This document shows positions 50,733-59,063 of a DNA stretch of 60,618 nucleotides, one piece after another (within the stretch, counting starts at the first letter, position 1; the number at the start of each line of letters is the position of its first letter). This DNA is from an uncultured Paracoccaceae bacterium. GTDB taxonomy: Bacteria; Pseudomonadota; Alphaproteobacteria; Rhodobacterales; Rhodobacteraceae. The translations under genes and the position numbers were made by a program. Under the pieces are notes generated by a model. It was not told where the DNA came from. It saw only the letters and a program-made list of their open reading frames with translations, and searched no databases. Location of the stretch: contig OY288165.1 in assembly GCA_958439195.1 (NCBI GenBank), positions 1 through 60,618 on the forward strand, read 5' to 3'.

Positions 50733-51023
50733 ATGAAGACCATTCAAGTCGCCAATGGAACAGAGCCTTGGATCGCCCTTGGGGCGATCCTGCTGGGCGT
50801 GCTTTGCTTCTGGATCATCATGCGGTTGGTGGTCCGGATCGGCAGGCCAAAGGAAAACAAGCCAGAGGAAAAGAAGACACGCTGCAAATGGAAGCGGATG
50901 GCGCGAAAGGATCAAAGAGTGCTGAAGGCCTGGGCCTGCGCATCCTGCACGGAATTGGCCTATACCACGACGGGCAAGCCACCCACAGACTGCAAACGCG
51001 GCCTTTCGCCCCGCGCACTGTGA
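50733..51023 (+). CDS. Small membrane-anchored zinc-ribbon-like protein
   Basis: A 96-residue protein with one membrane segment (WIALGAILLGVLCFWIIMRLVV, given in two parts: about residues 13-34) and a cytoplasmic C-terminal half reading CKWKRMARKD, WACASCTELAY and GKPPTDCKRGL. The four cysteines (one in CKWK, two in CASC, one in DCKR) suggest a small metal-binding ribbon. No strong ribosome binding site. It converges on the AsnC gene with a 3-nt gap. Coding is supported by the Cys spacing and by the membrane pattern. Confidence 0.7.
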   Translation: MKTIQVANGTEPWIALGAILLGVLCFWIIMRLVVRIGRPKENKPEEKKTRCKWKRMARKDQRVLKAWACASCTELAYTTTGKPPTDCKRGLSPRAL

Positions 51024-51026
51024 CGC

Positions 51027-51488
51027 CTACACCGCCAGCGCCGTCGTCTTGACCACTGTGCGCAGGGCGAAGGAGGAATGCATTTGCCGTACGCCGGGGA
51101 GGCGTGAGAGGTATTGGCGGTGAATACGGGCGAAATCTTCGGTGTCTTCGGCCATGATCTTGATGAGGTAGTCCGCCTGACCCGCCATCAGGTGGCATTC
51201 GAGGATGTCGGGGATCTTGGCCACCTCACGTTCAAACGCATCAAGAAGTTCGTCGGCCTGGCCTTGCAGGGTGATTTCCACAAAGACCGTGGTCGGGCGG
51301 CCAAGGCGGCGGGCGTCGAGCAGGGCCACGTAGCCCGCGATGAAGCCTTCCTCCTCGAGCCTTTGGGTGCGGCGGTGGCAGGCCGAGGGCGAGAGGTTCA
51401 CCCGTTCGGACAGATCGGCATTGGTGATGCGGCCTTCCTTCTGCAACACGGTCAGGATGCGGCGGTCGGTTGCGTCGAGTTCTGACAT
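51027..51488 (-). CDS. Lrp/AsnC-family regulator, probable activator of ald
   Basis: A 153-residue regulator with an N-terminal helix-turn-helix (NADLSERVNLSPSACHRRTQRLEEEGFI) and a C-terminal ligand-binding RAM domain (ILECHLMAGQADYLIKIMAED). It is divergent from alanine dehydrogenase, as are AldR/Lrp-like genes, and probably responds to alanine. The start at 51488 leaves a 158-nt shared spacer with AT-rich direct repeats but no site I can assign. Confidence 0.93.
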   Translation of the reverse strand: MSELDATDRRILTVLQKEGRITNADLSERVNLSPSACHRRTQRLEEEGFIAGYVALLDARRLGRPTTVFVEITLQGQADELLDAFEREVAKIPDILECHLMAGQADYLIKIMAEDTEDFARIHRQYLSRLPGVRQMHSSFALRTVVKTTALAV

Positions 51489-51646
51489 TGTGGCGGATTC
51501 TTTCACAAGACCTGCATTTGCCGCAGAATTCTACTGCCATGCCGCCCGCAGGTCATCCAGAATTCACAGATTTTGCGACGGATGTGACCCAAACTTTCCC
51601 CATAGCGGGCCGCCTGTCATGGCAGGCCCGACAGGGAGGATAAGAG

Positions 51647-52765
51647 ATGAAGATCGGTTGCCCGAAAGAGATAAAGCCGCAGGAATTCCGCGTCGGCATG
51701 ACGCCCAATGCCGCACGCGAAGCGGTGGCGCATGGGCATGAGGTGATGGTGGAGACGCAGGCCGGGGTGGGTGCGGGGTTTGCGGATGCGGATTACATCG
51801 CCGCTGGCGCACGGATCGTGGCGACCGCCGAGGAGGTGTTCGCAAGCGCCGAGATGATCGTGAAGGTCAAGGAGCCGCAAGCGGTAGAGCGGGCGCGGCT
51901 GCGCGAGGGGCAGGTGTTGTTCACCTATCTGCATCTTGCCCCCGATCCGGCACAGACGCAGGATCTGTTGGCATCCGGCGTGACGGCGATTGCCTATGAG
52001 ACAGTGACGGATGATCGCGGCGGGTTGCCGCTGCTGGCGCCGATGTCCGAAGTGGCGGGGCGGCTGGCGCCGCAGGTCGGGGCATGGACACTGCAAAAGG
52101 CCAATGGCGGGCGCGGCGTGCTGATGGGGGGTGTGCCGGGGGTGCTGCCCGCGAAGGTTCTGGTGATCGGGGGCGGAGTGGTGGGCACCCATGCCGCCAA
52201 GATCAGCGCCGGGATGGGGGCGGATGTCACCGTGTTGGACCGGTCGGTGAACCGGTTGCGCTATCTGGATGATGTCTTTGGCGGGCAGTTCAAGTGCGGC
52301 TATGCCGATGCGGCCACCACCATCGACCTGGCGCGACAGGCGGATATGATCATCGGGGCGGTGCTGATCCCCGGTGCGGCGGCGCCCAAGCTGATTTCGC
52401 GGGCGCAGTTGCGGGAGTTGAAGCCGGGAGCGGCACTGGTGGATGTGGCGATTGACCAGGGCGGCTGTTTCGAGACGAGCCGCGCCACCACGCATCAAGA
52501 CCCGATCTATGAGGTGGACGGGATCATGCATTACTGCGTGGCCAACATGCCCGGCGCGGTGGCGCGGACATCGACGCAGGCTTTGGGCAATGCGACGATG
52601 CCCTTCATGCTGGCGCTGGCCGACAAGGGGTGGAAGCGCGCCTGTGCCGAGGACAAGCATCTGCTGGCGGGGCTGAACACCCATGCAGGCAAGCTGACCT
52701 ATGCGGCGGTGGGGGTGGCGTTGGGTCTGCCCACGATCACGCCGGAACAGGCGCTGGCGATCTGA
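51647..52765 (+). CDS. ald: Alanine dehydrogenase
   Basis: A 372-residue NAD-dependent enzyme that interconverts L-alanine and pyruvate plus ammonia. It begins MKIGCPKEIKPQEFRVGMTP; VLVIGGGVVGTHAAKISAGMGA is the NAD-binding fold, and MVKVKEP-like IVKVKEPQ holds the catalytic Lys. AGGGAGGA precedes the start. A terminator follows 6 nt after the stop. Regulated, by position, by the divergent AsnC protein. Confidence 0.98.
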   Translation: MKIGCPKEIKPQEFRVGMTPNAAREAVAHGHEVMVETQAGVGAGFADADYIAAGARIVATAEEVFASAEMIVKVKEPQAVERARLREGQVLFTYLHLAPDPAQTQDLLASGVTAIAYETVTDDRGGLPLLAPMSEVAGRLAPQVGAWTLQKANGGRGVLMGGVPGVLPAKVLVIGGGVVGTHAAKISAGMGADVTVLDRSVNRLRYLDDVFGGQFKCGYADAATTIDLARQADMIIGAVLIPGAAAPKLISRAQLRELKPGAALVDVAIDQGGCFETSRATTHQDPIYEVDGIMHYCVANMPGAVARTSTQALGNATMPFMLALADKGWKRACAEDKHLLAGLNTHAGKLTYAAVGVALGLPTITPEQALAI

Positions 52766-52771
52766 ATGGAA

Positions 52772-52801
52772 AAAGGCCGCAGGCGGTTGCCTGCGGCCTT
52801 T
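52772..52801 (+). terminator. ald intrinsic terminator
   Basis: AAAGGCCGCAGGC (52772-52784) pairs perfectly with 52789-52801 around a GGTT loop. The T run is short on this strand; four A precede it, so it could act for both ald and the convergent mscL. Confidence 0.8.
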
Positions 52802-52815
52802 GTCTTTCCGTGGCC

Positions 52816-52845
52816 CGACTTACTTTTTCGCCGACTTACTTTTTC
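52816..52845. repeat. Direct repeat of 14 nt spanning the mscL stop codon
   Basis: CGACTTACTTTTTC occurs at 52816-52829 and again at 52832-52845, a 16-nt period. The second copy encodes the last residues and stop of mscL; the first lies beyond the stop and carries a second stop in a shifted frame. It looks like a tandem slippage duplication. Confidence 0.8.
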
Positions 52846-53246
52846 AGCGAGTCGCGGATTTCCATCAGGATATCCAGTTCGGTCGGGCCTGCGGGGGCAG
52901 CGGGTGCTTCGGCCTTTTTCGGCATCAGCTTGTTCATCATCTTGACGAGGATGAACACCACCCAGCCGATGATGACAAAGTTGATCAGCGCGGTGATGAA
53001 CGCACCATAGGCAAAGACCGCAGCGCCGGATTCCTTGGCCGCTGCAAGCGATGCGGGGCTGGTGCCGGACAGGTCGATGAACATGTCAGAGAAGTTTATG
53101 CCGCCCAAAATCAGGCCGATGATCGGGTTGATCAGATCCCCCACAAGGCTGTTCACAATGGCGGTGAAGGCCGCACCAATGATGATACCTACGGCGAGGT
53201 CCATCACGTTGCCTCTCATCAGAAAGGTTTTGAATTCATTCAGCAT
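52836..53246 (-). CDS. mscL: Large-conductance mechanosensitive channel MscL
   Basis: A 136-residue inner-membrane channel that opens under membrane tension on osmotic down-shock. MLNEFKTFLMRGNVMDLAVG and IIIGAAFTAIVNSLVGDLINP (TM1 with the gate), then TM2 (LINFVIIGWVVFILVKMMNK) and a C-terminal helix are all typical. The start at 53246 gives the family N-terminus; the longer frame is not supported. The gene end carries a small tandem duplication. Confidence 0.96.
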   Translation of the reverse strand: MLNEFKTFLMRGNVMDLAVGIIIGAAFTAIVNSLVGDLINPIIGLILGGINFSDMFIDLSGTSPASLAAAKESGAAVFAYGAFITALINFVIIGWVVFILVKMMNKLMPKKAEAPAAPAGPTELDILMEIRDSLKK

Positions 53247-53425
53247 TGCACGGTTCCCACTGTCTTTTTGTGTTGTCACAAACCCCGTCCCAGGGGCCAT
53301 TGCCGCCATTTTCGGCGCGCGGGGGAAGTATGCAGAAAATTCGATGGATTTCACAGGGAAACTGGGACGATCACCCAGCGCGAGGCGCGCTGTTGCAGGA
53401 TCGCCGCCAATTCATAGGGCGTGGA

Positions 53426-54007
53426 TCAGATCGGGCGCACCATCGTATGTGCGGCGCGGAAGCCAAAGATCAGTCGCAGGGGACCAATGCCTTCGGTGCG
53501 GTCCAACACAAACCCGCAGCGCTCATACAGGGCGCGGGCGCGCTGGTTGGTGTCAACCACATCCAGCCTGACGGCGTGAAAACCGCGGGCGCGGCCTTCG
53601 GATACAATCGCCTCGAGCAATGCGGTGCCGACACCCTGGCCCTGGGCTGTGTCGCTGACGCAAAGACCGTCCAAGAGGAAACGGGTGGTGTCGACATCGC
53701 TTCCCAACAAGCGCAGCACCATTGCCCGCCAGCGGCCACCAAAGGCACCGTATATGGCGCGCAGGTCGGTATCCGAACCGCCGGCAAAGTTGCCGCGCGG
53801 CGTCTTGAACCCTGCCAGGCCGACAAGCTGGCCTGCACTGTCATAGGCGGCCAGGCAATGGTCGGCGCGCATGACCCGTTGCAGGAAGGCCAGCGCCTTG
53901 CGGTCTGGTCCCAGCACGCGGCCAAGTTTGCCGCCGAAAGCCTGCCAGTAAAGCGCCGCCGCCTGGGGGCGCAGGGGATCGGGAAGGCCGTGTTCGATGC
54001 GGATCAT
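53426..54007 (-). CDS. GNAT-family N-acetyltransferase
   Basis: A 193-residue acetyltransferase with the acetyl-CoA pocket VSDTAQGQGVGTALLEAI (motif A) and YERCGFVLDRTEG at the end. Substrate unknown. It overlaps the end of the MobB-fusion gene by four bases (ATGA), so the three genes mobA, mobB-fusion and this one form one coupled operon. Confidence 0.85.
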   Translation of the reverse strand: MIRIEHGLPDPLRPQAAALYWQAFGGKLGRVLGPDRKALAFLQRVMRADHCLAAYDSAGQLVGLAGFKTPRGNFAGGSDTDLRAIYGAFGGRWRAMVLRLLGSDVDTTRFLLDGLCVSDTAQGQGVGTALLEAIVSEGRARGFHAVRLDVVDTNQRARALYERCGFVLDRTEGIGPLRLIFGFRAAHTMVRPI

Positions 54008-55398
54008 GGTGTGATCCCTTTTGCCGCCACTTTTCCTGACCTTGCGGCCGCAACCAGGGCGGCGGCGTGGCCTGCGCCAAGGATCCAGCCTTCTTCGGCG
54101 ATGGCGGGGATGGCAGGTGGGGTCAGCAGTTCGGTCAGGCCGCCACTGCGTGACAGGCGCAACAGGGCGCGGGCAAGAAGCGTGACCTGAGCCGCGTCCT
54201 TGATACCGGGGGTTTGGGCCACAAGCGGGGCAAGGAGCGAGGGGTAAACCTCGGCCAGCATGACGGGGGCCAGCGTGGTGGCGGCGGGGGGATCAAAGGG
54301 CCACACCGTGACGCCGGGGCGTTGTGACAGGCGGTAGATCATCGGCAGGCCCATAAGCGCCTGTGACCCGACCGAGCCGGTGGTGAACAGCTTCCACACC
54401 GGTTGGGCGCGGGAAACATGGGTTTCCGCCACGCGGCGTTCGGGCAGACCAAGGGCGGGGTAGTCGATGGTCTTGCGGTCCGGCAGGTGCGGCAGGGGCG
54501 GATGCAGGCTGGCGGGGCGGCCCCAGAAGGGGCCGATGCCGAAACGGGCGTTGATGGCATCGGCCACGGCAAAGCGGTTGTTGCGATTGCCGTCATCGGT
54601 GATGTGATCCGCCAGCCAGCGCCAGATGGCGCGGGGATCGGCCTGCCCTGTCAGGCGGGCGGCAAAACCGGTGGGGTAGCCCATCGGGAAATCGAAGCCG
54701 ATCAGCAGGCGGCGGCCTGCGGCCTGTTCGGTGGCGATCAGGGTGGAGAGGTGGGATTCCGCGTCGGCCCTTGTGCGGAAATACTGTGCGGTTTCGCCCT
54801 GTTCTGTGGCGGTGCCGATCCAGATCGCATCGGGCGAGGGTTTGGCAGGCGACGGGCCGTTGGTGGCAGACCAGTCGACAATGGCGACCGTATCGAAGCG
54901 GGGGGTGGAAAGGCCGGTTTCAGCAAGGATGAAATCGGCGATGGCGGCGGTGTCGTTGAGGTCCAGCACGGGAACGCCAAGGGCTTGGCCGGGGGCATCG
55001 GTTGCCACGGCGCGGATCAGCGGATCACCGGGTTGGATGAGGTTCTGCCCGGTCTCGACGCGCCACACCTCGATCTTCTGATGGCGGTCGCGCTTGTAGC
55101 CTTCGACCAGCACCAGATCGACCGGGGAAAGGCGGGACAGGATGGCCGCAAGGTCGGGTTCCGGGCCGCGATGTTCGACCATCAGGGCGAAACGGTCCTT
55201 GGAGGCCAGCACCACCTCGCGTGCGCCGGCCTGACGGTGGCGGAAGGTGTCTTTGCCGGGTTGGTCAAGATCGACCGCGTGATGGACATGTTTGACCGTA
55301 GAGACGGAAAAGCCGCGCGCAGTGATTTCGGTGACAAGCCGTTCCATCAGGCTGGTCTTGCCAGAGTTCTTCCAGCCGATGACGCCGTAGACCTTCAT
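54004..55398 (-). CDS. mobB: Fusion of MobB (molybdopterin-guanine dinucleotide biosynthesis) with a C-terminal RNase H-like domain
   Basis: A 464-residue protein. Residues 1-160 are the GTP-binding MobB domain (Walker A GWKNSGKT, 8-15; HVHHAVDLDQPGKD; LVLVEGYKRD), which assists MobA. From residue 165 a second domain of about 300 residues begins FDTVAIVDWSATNG and continues with GFDFPMGYPTGFAARL and AVADAINARF, a pattern resembling DUF429/RNase H-like predicted nucleases. No internal stop or frameshift marks the junction. The function of the second domain is unknown; identification is by pattern only. Confidence 0.85.
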   Translation of the reverse strand: MKVYGVIGWKNSGKTSLMERLVTEITARGFSVSTVKHVHHAVDLDQPGKDTFRHRQAGAREVVLASKDRFALMVEHRGPEPDLAAILSRLSPVDLVLVEGYKRDRHQKIEVWRVETGQNLIQPGDPLIRAVATDAPGQALGVPVLDLNDTAAIADFILAETGLSTPRFDTVAIVDWSATNGPSPAKPSPDAIWIGTATEQGETAQYFRTRADAESHLSTLIATEQAAGRRLLIGFDFPMGYPTGFAARLTGQADPRAIWRWLADHITDDGNRNNRFAVADAINARFGIGPFWGRPASLHPPLPHLPDRKTIDYPALGLPERRVAETHVSRAQPVWKLFTTGSVGSQALMGLPMIYRLSQRPGVTVWPFDPPAATTLAPVMLAEVYPSLLAPLVAQTPGIKDAAQVTLLARALLRLSRSGGLTELLTPPAIPAIAEEGWILGAGHAAALVAAARSGKVAAKGITP

Positions 55399-56012
55399 GC
55401 CGCGCCCCCGATCAGGGCGGCGGCGGCGGACAGATCCTGCGGCGTGTTGAGGTTGGCAAAAGCCCCGTCACCCGCAAAATCGGCACGGGCGGCGGCGTGG
55501 GCATCGGCGAAATCGCGGACGCGGGCCTTGGCCCCGCTGGCAAGAAAGGCGCGCAAGGGTTCGCGCAGCGCGACGGGCCAGAGGCCGAAGGTGGGGTGAT
55601 CGTGCCCACCCGAACGGGCCAGCGCGCAGCCACCCGCGCCTTCCCCGGCCAGGATCAGGCGCGGCACCAGATCAGGGGGCAGGAAGGGGGCATCAACGGG
55701 AACGGAAACGACAGCGGTCGCGCCAAGGGGCGCGGCCCAATCGAGCGCCGACAGGATGCCCGAAAGCGGGCCTTCAGAGCGCGTATCGGGCAGGACGGGC
55801 AGGCGCAGCGCGGCAAAGCGTGTGGCATCGCCATTCGCGCTGATGGCCAGGCGTTCCACCTGTGGTTCCAGCCGGTCGATGCTGTGGGCAATCAGGGGGC
55901 GGCCTGCCAGCGGCAGCATGGCCTTGTCGGCCCCGCCCATCCGCCTGCCTTGCCCGCCCGCCAGTATGACCCCGAAAATTCGCACGATCCGCCCTTCACC
56001 TTCGTCTGCCAT
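55395..56012 (-). CDS. mobA: Molybdenum cofactor guanylyltransferase MobA
   Basis: A 205-residue enzyme that transfers GMP from GTP to molybdopterin to make the MGD cofactor of DMSO reductase and formate dehydrogenase types. It has GVILAGGQGRRMGGADKAML (nucleotide-binding loop) and NLNTPQDL at the end. The start at 56012 is preceded by AGG; the longer frame is less likely. It overlaps mobB by four bases and diverges from azlC. Confidence 0.95.
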   Translation of the reverse strand: MADEGEGRIVRIFGVILAGGQGRRMGGADKAMLPLAGRPLIAHSIDRLEPQVERLAISANGDATRFAALRLPVLPDTRSEGPLSGILSALDWAAPLGATAVVSVPVDAPFLPPDLVPRLILAGEGAGGCALARSGGHDHPTFGLWPVALREPLRAFLASGAKARVRDFADAHAAARADFAGDGAFANLNTPQDLSAAAALIGGAA

Positions 56013-56054
56013 TGGCCTAAGCCCATCGGGCTGCAAGGTAAAGCGCAGGACCAC

Positions 56055-56768
56055 ATGACCCCCACAGGCAAGGCTTTTCTACGTGGCCTGATCGCCGCGC
56101 TGCCGATGACGGTTGTCGTCGGTCCCTTTGCGTTGTTGTTCGGGGTGGTGGCGACAGAGGCCGGGTTGAACCTGTTCGAGACGATGCTGTTTTCCATATC
56201 GGTCTTTGCCGGGGCGTCGCAATTTGCCGCGCTTCAGACCATGCAGGAAAATGCGCCCGCCTTGGTGGTGCTGGCGACATCGCTGGCGGTGAACCTGCGG
56301 ATGGTGATGTATTCGGTCACGCTGGCCCCGCATTTCGGCAGTTTGCCGCTGCGGTCACGGGCGCTGATGGCCTATTTTCTGGTGGATCAAAGTTTTGCCA
56401 CGACGGTGGCCGAAATTGACCGTGCGCCTGCGATGACGGCCATCGAAAAGCGCGCGGTGTTTTTTGGGGCGGTGGTGGCGGTGGCGCCGTTGTGGTTCAT
56501 CGCCTGTCTGGTGGGAGGGATGATCGGGCAGACGATCCCGCCGGATTATGCGCTGGATTTCGCGCTGCCGATTACCTTTCTGGCGATGGTCGCGCCGATG
56601 CTGCGCAGCGTGCCGCATGTGGTTGCGGCGGGGGTGTCGATCCTGCTGGCCATTGCCTTGGCCGGGTTGCCCTGGGGAACCGGCATGCTGATTGCCGCAT
56701 CGGTGGCGATGGCGGTGGGTGCGGGGCTGGAACGCTGGATGGAACGGCGGCAGGGGGTGCCGCGATGA
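56055..56768 (+). CDS. azlC: AzlC-family branched-chain amino acid exporter subunit
   Basis: A 237-residue inner-membrane protein that with AzlD exports branched-chain amino acids and analogues. Typical AzlC sequence: AALPMTVVVGPFALLFGVVA and ISVFAGASQFAAL. About seven membrane segments. The open frame extends upstream through the divergent mobA, but the ATG at 56055 is well placed. ATGA overlap with azlD. Confidence 0.93.
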   Translation: MTPTGKAFLRGLIAALPMTVVVGPFALLFGVVATEAGLNLFETMLFSISVFAGASQFAALQTMQENAPALVVLATSLAVNLRMVMYSVTLAPHFGSLPLRSRALMAYFLVDQSFATTVAEIDRAPAMTAIEKRAVFFGAVVAVAPLWFIACLVGGMIGQTIPPDYALDFALPITFLAMVAPMLRSVPHVVAAGVSILLAIALAGLPWGTGMLIAASVAMAVGAGLERWMERRQGVPR

Positions 56769-57091
56769 TCGACAAGGCGACATTCTGGACGGTGCTGCCG
56801 GTGTTGGCGATTGGCACCTATGCGATTCGGTTTTCGTTTCTTGGTACGCTGGGGACACGGCCCCTGCCCGGCTGGCTGACCCGCTGTTTGCGCTTTACCG
56901 CCGTGGCGGTTCTGCCTGCGCTGGTGGCCCCCGGTGTGCTGTGGCCCCCCGCCACGGGTGGCGAGACAGACCCCGCACGGTTGGCGGCGGCGCTGGTCAC
57001 GCTGGCGGTTGGGGTGATGACGCGCAGCACAATGGCGGCCATACTGGCCGGGGGTGTCACGCTATACGCGCTGCTGGCCGTGATGGGTTAA
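56765..57091 (+). CDS. azlD: AzlD-family branched-chain amino acid exporter subunit
   Basis: A 108-residue membrane protein with three or four hydrophobic segments and TYAIRFSFLGTL and FTAVAVLPALVAPGVL, typical of AzlD. Partner of AzlC. Overlaps azlC by four bases and overlaps the stop of the convergent lipoprotein gene by four bases. Confidence 0.92.
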   Translation: MIDKATFWTVLPVLAIGTYAIRFSFLGTLGTRPLPGWLTRCLRFTAVAVLPALVAPGVLWPPATGGETDPARLAAALVTLAVGVMTRSTMAAILAGGVTLYALLAVMG

Positions 57092-57696
57092 AGCGGGGTT
57101 TCGCCCGCCTGGATCAGCAGGACACCGTGGTTCTTGTCGGCATCTTCATCGCGGATCACGCGGGTGGTGACACCGGGGATCTTGGCGAAATCATCCATGA
57201 TCTTGTTGGGATACCAGCTGGACCGGATGTTTTCAAAACCCGGCACACCCGCAAGGATGGATGAGATCGACCGCGCACATTGCGCCTTTGGCACCGCGCC
57301 ATACGCCTTGGCCCGCTGGGCCACCAGTTCGGCCACGCCGGGCGACACGATAACCGTCTGTTCCACAACGCGAAAGGTTTCGCGGGCGTGATAGTCGATG
57401 TAGAAGTTTACGATCCGGGGCGTGATGCCATAATGCACATCGTTGCGTTCCGGGATGCGCGGGTGGTTCCAGGTGCCGGCCGGATCAAACATGATCCGTT
57501 CCGACCCGTTGATCATCAGCCCGCTATGCGCCCCGGAATTTGATCGGTTGTTGATCACGGTGAACAGCGTGATCGCGGGCGGGCCATCATGCACATAGCG
57601 TGCGGCCTGCACCCGTTCTTCCGGCGCGTAAACCGGCTCTGCCGCGCAAGCCGCAAGTGTCAGGACCGCGAAGAGCGAGAGAATGGCACGCAGCAT
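57088..57696 (-). CDS. Lipoprotein of unknown function
   Basis: A 202-residue lipoprotein (MLRAILSLFAVLTLAAC; lipidated Cys at 17). The mature part has PAITLFTVINNRSNSGAHSGLMINGSERIMFDPAGTW, a pattern found in a conserved proteobacterial family, and a second Cys in AQCARSISSIL. An ATG at 57708 is an alternative start. Envelope role likely; exact function unknown. Confidence 0.8.
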   Translation of the reverse strand: MLRAILSLFAVLTLAACAAEPVYAPEERVQAARYVHDGPPAITLFTVINNRSNSGAHSGLMINGSERIMFDPAGTWNHPRIPERNDVHYGITPRIVNFYIDYHARETFRVVEQTVIVSPGVAELVAQRAKAYGAVPKAQCARSISSILAGVPGFENIRSSWYPNKIMDDFAKIPGVTTRVIRDEDADKNHGVLLIQAGETPL

Positions 57697-57763
57697 ACGA
57701 TGTTCCAAATTCTTGGGCTAAAATGCAAACCGGGAGGTGAGGGTCGGAACGAACGGTATCAGA

Positions 57764-57910
57764 TCAGGCGTTGGCAAGCGCCATAAAGATCAGGATGGCG
57801 ATGATGATGACAACGCCCCATTGCACCATTTTCAGAAAGCCGGCGAAGGTCTTTTCCTGCGCGCGGACATCCATGCTGCCGGGTTTGAAATCGCTTTTGT
57901 GATCGGCCAT
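57764..57910 (-). CDS. aa3-type cytochrome c oxidase subunit IV
   Basis: A 48-residue membrane protein that reads MADHKSDFKPGSMDVRAQEK, then TFAGFLKMVQWGVVIIIAIL and FMALANA. This is the pattern of the small subunit IV found in Rhodobacter and Paracoccus aa3 oxidases. The main aa3 subunits are not in this window. GGGAACC precedes the start. Isolated single gene. Confidence 0.9.
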   Translation of the reverse strand: MADHKSDFKPGSMDVRAQEKTFAGFLKMVQWGVVIIIAILIFMALANA

Positions 57911-58016
57911 TCGGGTTCCCTTTCGTCGTCTTTCCGGCGAGATAGCCGATTCATCCCGCCATGTCACGCCTTACGGCGCTGCAAAGCCCGGCGAAGCGGC
58001 GGCAAGGCGGATTCCG

Positions 58017-59063
58017 TCATGCCGTGATGCGTTGCCAAAGCCAGGCACCCTGATCTGACAGGGATCGTGACACCAGACCACGGTGCAGCAGGCAGTTCAG
58101 GTGGGCCACTGATTCGACCAGCGCCATGCCGAATTCCGTGTCGTCGATCTGGCGTTTGAACAGCGGGATAAAGCAATCGGCGGCCACCTGCGGCGTTGCA
58201 AGGTGGTCAACCAACCGGTCAAGCGCGCCTTCGTGGTTTTCCGCCATCTGGCGCAGGCGCAGGGGCAGGCCGGTGAAGGGCAGCTTGTGGCCGGGAAGGA
58301 CAAGCTGGTCATGGGTGGCAAAGACCGCAAGGCGGGCGCAGCTTTCCAGCCATTCGGTCAGCGGGTCGGCATCGGGTTCGGTGGGATAGACGCCGATATT
58401 AGCAGAGATGCCGGGAAGAAGCTGATCACCGCCGAGGATGAGGGGGTCATCCATGCTCCATAAGGTGGCGTGTTCGGGGGCGTGGCCATCACCGCAGCGC
58501 ACGCGCCAGCGGCGGCCTGCGGCGGTGAGGGTGTCGCCGTCCTTGATCCGGGTAAATCCGGGGGGCAAGGGGGCCACGACATCGGCAAAGTTGAAGGGGC
58601 GGGTGGTGGCGTAGCTGTACAGGCGTTCGGGCGAAACCCCGGCGCGACGCTGAAACTCTATCGCTTCGGGCAGGGGTGTGGCGTGTTCGTCCAGCACCAG
58701 CATCCGGGCATAGAGCCAGCTTGTGCGGGTGGTGACCAGTTCCGCGCCCTGTGATTGGAACCATCCGGCAAGGCCGATGTGATCGGGGTGGTAATGGGTG
58801 ACGATGACGCGCTTGACGGGGCGGCCTTTTAGCACGCCGTCCAGCAACCCCTGCCAGATCGCGCGGGCGCGTTTGCTGTTGAACCCGGTGTCGACAATGG
58901 TCCAGCCATCGCCATCATCCAGCGCGTAGACATTCACATGATCCAGCGCCATCGGCAGCGGCAGGCGCAGCCAGAGAATGCCGGGGGCCACCTCTATCGC
59001 CGCACCTTCGGCCGGGGGGGTGGCAAAGGGGTGGCGGATGCCTGTGTCGGGTGTATCCCTCAC
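58017..59063 (-). CDS. Metallo-beta-lactamase fold hydrolase with C-terminal winged helix
   Basis: A 348-residue soluble metalloenzyme. The metal site is THYHPDH (His90, His92, Asp94, His95), with further ligands in GDGHAPEH and LPGHKLP. The C-terminal 90 residues (RLRQMAENHEGALDRLVDHL and following) look like the winged helix of this family. Substrate is perhaps an acyl thioester, as the gene overlaps the acyl-CoA dehydrogenase stop by four bases. The start is a GTG. Confidence 0.88.
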   Translation of the reverse strand: MRDTPDTGIRHPFATPPAEGAAIEVAPGILWLRLPLPMALDHVNVYALDDGDGWTIVDTGFNSKRARAIWQGLLDGVLKGRPVKRVIVTHYHPDHIGLAGWFQSQGAELVTTRTSWLYARMLVLDEHATPLPEAIEFQRRAGVSPERLYSYATTRPFNFADVVAPLPPGFTRIKDGDTLTAAGRRWRVRCGDGHAPEHATLWSMDDPLILGGDQLLPGISANIGVYPTEPDADPLTEWLESCARLAVFATHDQLVLPGHKLPFTGLPLRLRQMAENHEGALDRLVDHLATPQVAADCFIPLFKRQIDDTEFGMALVESVAHLNCLLHRGLVSRSLSDQGAWLWQRITA

